From Coriobacteriaceae bacterium AM113-163 (GTDB taxonomy: Bacteria > Actinomycetota > Coriobacteriia > Coriobacteriales > Coriobacteriaceae), in the NCBI GenBank assembly GCA_027673765.1, contig JAQDWB010000028.1:1-18344 (forward strand): DNA of 18,344 nt, written 5' to 3'. Under the pieces are notes generated by a model. It was not told the DNA's origin and did no database searches. It saw only the letters and a program-made list of their open reading frames with translations. This document shows, piece after piece, positions 16,983 to 18,344 of the stretch. A program made the position numbers and the translations under genes. Each line of letters starts with the position of its first letter. Position 1 is the stretch's first letter.

Positions 16983-17801
16983 ATGGCTGAGATGACGCTC
17001 GAGGGTGTGGACGCTCGTCCTGAGGACTCCGCGTTTGCCCTGGGCCGCGTGCATTCGATTGAGACGATGGGAACGGTCGATGGACCCGGCATCCGCTTTG
17101 TGGTGTTTGTTCAGGGCTGCCCCATGCGCTGTGCGTATTGCCACAACCCCGATACCTGGTCGGTTAACGGCGGCACCATGGTGACCGTCGAGCACCTGAT
17201 GGACGAGTTCCAGAGCAACCATGAGTTTTACCGCAGCGGTGGTATTACAGTGTCCGGCGGTGAGCCGCTCCTGCAGCCCGAGTTTTTGGCCGACCTATTC
17301 CGCGCCATGCACAACAACCCCGATGGTCGCGTGCATACCTGCCTTGACAGCTGCGGATATGCGTTTGACCCCAACCACCCCGAGAAGTTCGATGCTGTGC
17401 TCAACGAGACCGATATGGTGCTGCTCGACATTAAGCACGCCGATCCCGTCGAGCATAAGAAGCTGACCGGTTGCGATCCCGCACGCATTCTGGCGTTTGG
17501 TGATGAGCTCGCGCGTCGCAAGATCAAGGTCGTTATCCGTCACGTGGTGGTGCCGGGCATTACCGACACGGTGGAGGAGTGCGAGGCGCTCGGTCGTCTG
17601 ATCGCCCCGTGGCATAACGTGGTCGGCCTGGAGATGCTGCCGTATCACACGATGGGCATCGTCAAGTATGAGCAGCTGGGGATTCCCTATAAGCTTGAGG
17701 GCGTGCCTCAGATGGATACCGCGCGCATGCCCGAGCTGCGCAACGCAGTCATGACGGGCATGAAAAAGCGCCGTGCGGAACTCAAAAACGCCATCGGCTA
17801 G
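16983..17801 (+). CDS. pflA: Pyruvate formate-lyase activating enzyme (radical SAM)
   Basis: 272 residues, close to the usual ~246-260 plus a short N-terminal extension. The 4Fe-4S cluster motif CX3CX2C is C46-PMR-C50-AY-C53, followed by the SAM-binding GGE (92-94). The block VHSIETMGTVDGPGIRFVVF is characteristic of PflA. It uses SAM and an electron donor to abstract a hydrogen from the PFL glycine, here predicted to be G58 of the separate 83-residue subunit. The start at 16983 has AAGG eight bases upstream; the ATG at 16962 has none. TAGAAT (16928-16933) may be its -10, with no good -35. It lies 7.2 kb after the pfl structural genes, on the same strand, with the sucrose module and degV between. 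Confidence 0.95.
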   Translation: MAEMTLEGVDARPEDSAFALGRVHSIETMGTVDGPGIRFVVFVQGCPMRCAYCHNPDTWSVNGGTMVTVEHLMDEFQSNHEFYRSGGITVSGGEPLLQPEFLADLFRAMHNNPDGRVHTCLDSCGYAFDPNHPEKFDAVLNETDMVLLDIKHADPVEHKKLTGCDPARILAFGDELARRKIKVVIRHVVVPGITDTVEECEALGRLIAPWHNVVGLEMLPYHTMGIVKYEQLGIPYKLEGVPQMDTARMPELRNAVMTGMKKRRAELKNAIG

Positions 17802-17804
17802 CAG

Positions 17805-17844
17805 CACTCATTGGGGACAGACTTAAATGAGTGCCCCCGGGCAC
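17805..17844. repeat. Tandem inverted repeats after pflA
   Basis: CACTCATT (17805-17812) pairs with AATGAGTG (17826-17833) around a 13-base loop; GTGCCC (17831-17836) pairs with GGGCAC (17839-17844). They begin three bases after the pflA stop. Together they could end the pflA transcript, or be a small repeat linked to the adjacent insertion element. Confidence 0.5.
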
Positions 17845-18344
17845 CTAGTTGATTGCTAAAGAGCCCCGTCAAGTTGCGGTGGAATAGTTCCTGTTTATCG
17901 GCTAATACCGCCCAAACGGGGGTGCGGACGATTTCTTGGACCGCGCCTAGGCGTATCCACGTATCCAAGCTTCCTGCGGTACTCCATCGGGCTCAGCCAC
18001 CCGAGGGACTTCTTGATGCGCCCATCCCGATAGTACACGAGGTAGGCCTCGAGTCTCCCCATGAACTCCTCGGCCGTCACGCCCTCCCAGTCCCTGTAGC
18101 GGAAGAACTCGTTCTTGAGGCGCCCGAAGAAGCCCTCGCAGGCCGAGTTGTCCGGGCTGCAGCCCTTCGCTGACATGCTCCTGACCAGGCCGTTCTCCTC
18201 GCAGATCCCGATCCACTCCGACCAGCGGTAGTGGCCGCCCCGGTCCGAGTGGATCGTCGTGCGCGCGCCCGACGGCCTCGCCGCGCAGGCCTTGAGCAGG
18301 CTCGAGTTCGCGAGGCGCTTGTCGGGGTGCAGCCCGATCGACCA
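17845..18344 (-). mobile_element. IS3-family insertion sequence, partial
   Basis: The transposase stop at 17895 is followed by a short non-coding stretch typical of an IS end. The exact terminal repeat and target duplication cannot be fixed because the other end is outside; the boundary is set at the end of the 17805-17844 repeats as an estimate. It has inserted in the region just behind pflA. Confidence 0.7.
17895..18344 (-). CDS. IS3-family transposase (OrfB), C-terminal part, cut by window edge
   Basis: 149 residues are visible, open to the last base, so the gene starts beyond the window. It carries the second and third catalytic residues of the DDE integrase core: Asp in HSDRGGHY and Glu in SACEGFFGRLKNEFF, with exactly 35 residues between (D35E, as in IS3-family enzymes). 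The C-terminal LVYYRDGRIKKSLGWLSPMEYRR is the usual IS3 ending. The first catalytic Asp and the OrfA part are outside. Intact as far as seen. Confidence 0.95.
   Translation of the reverse strand, partial: WSIGLHPDKRLANSSLLKACAARPSGARTTIHSDRGGHYRWSEWIGICEENGLVRSMSAKGCSPDNSACEGFFGRLKNEFFRYRDWEGVTAEEFMGRLEAYLVYYRDGRIKKSLGWLSPMEYRRKLGYVDTPRRGPRNRPHPRLGGISR

Overview
The window is GC-rich (roughly 60%) with strongly C/G-ending codons. It encodes pyruvate formate-lyase, a PEP-dependent sugar PTS, sucrose hydrolases, a DegV protein and an IS3-type transposase. The protein sequences and gene mix suggest a strictly fermentative gut actinobacterium of the Coriobacteriia, most likely Collinsella or a close relative. 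That assignment is inference from content; no marker gene is present.

Layout. (1) 95-4763, minus strand: a tightly coupled three-gene unit, MarR-type regulator then two ABC exporter half-transporters that look like a heterodimer with one degenerate ATPase site. (2) 4764-6970, plus strand: an SDR oxidoreductase and a 2-keto-3-deoxygluconate (KDG) permease, each followed by a hairpin; the promoter region carries an inverted repeat and a G8 tract. (3) 7000-9746: a long, probably structured leader, then pyruvate formate-lyase encoded as two separate proteins, a 683-residue catalytic chain with the Cys-Cys pair and an 83-residue chain that is the glycyl-radical domain. (4) 9763-9907: a 130-bp near-perfect giant hairpin of dispersed-repeat type. 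(5) 9989-15665: a sucrose/fructoside module with a LacI-type repressor, a divergent GH32 hydrolase, a PTS EIIBC permease and a sucrose-6-phosphate hydrolase, with LacI-type operators in front of both the repressor and the hydrolase. (6) 15942-16864: a DegV/FakB-type lipid-binding protein ended by a strong terminator. (7) 16983-17801: the radical-SAM PFL activase, 7.2 kb from its substrate. (8) 17845 to the end: the 3' part of an IS3-family element, cut by the window edge.

How the parts fit. The sucrose PTS and hydrolases feed glycolysis. Pyruvate is then cleaved to acetyl-CoA and formate by the split PFL, activated by PflA. The KDG permease would supply a second route to pyruvate from pectin- or uronate-derived acids, though the KDG kinase and aldolase are not in the window.

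The standout observation is the naturally two-piece PFL. The catalytic cysteines and the glycyl-radical loop, which form one active site in the usual ~760-residue enzyme, are on different polypeptides in different reading frames. An 85-nt spacer separates them and carries a perfect 10-bp-arm palindrome that overlaps an extended -10 motif.
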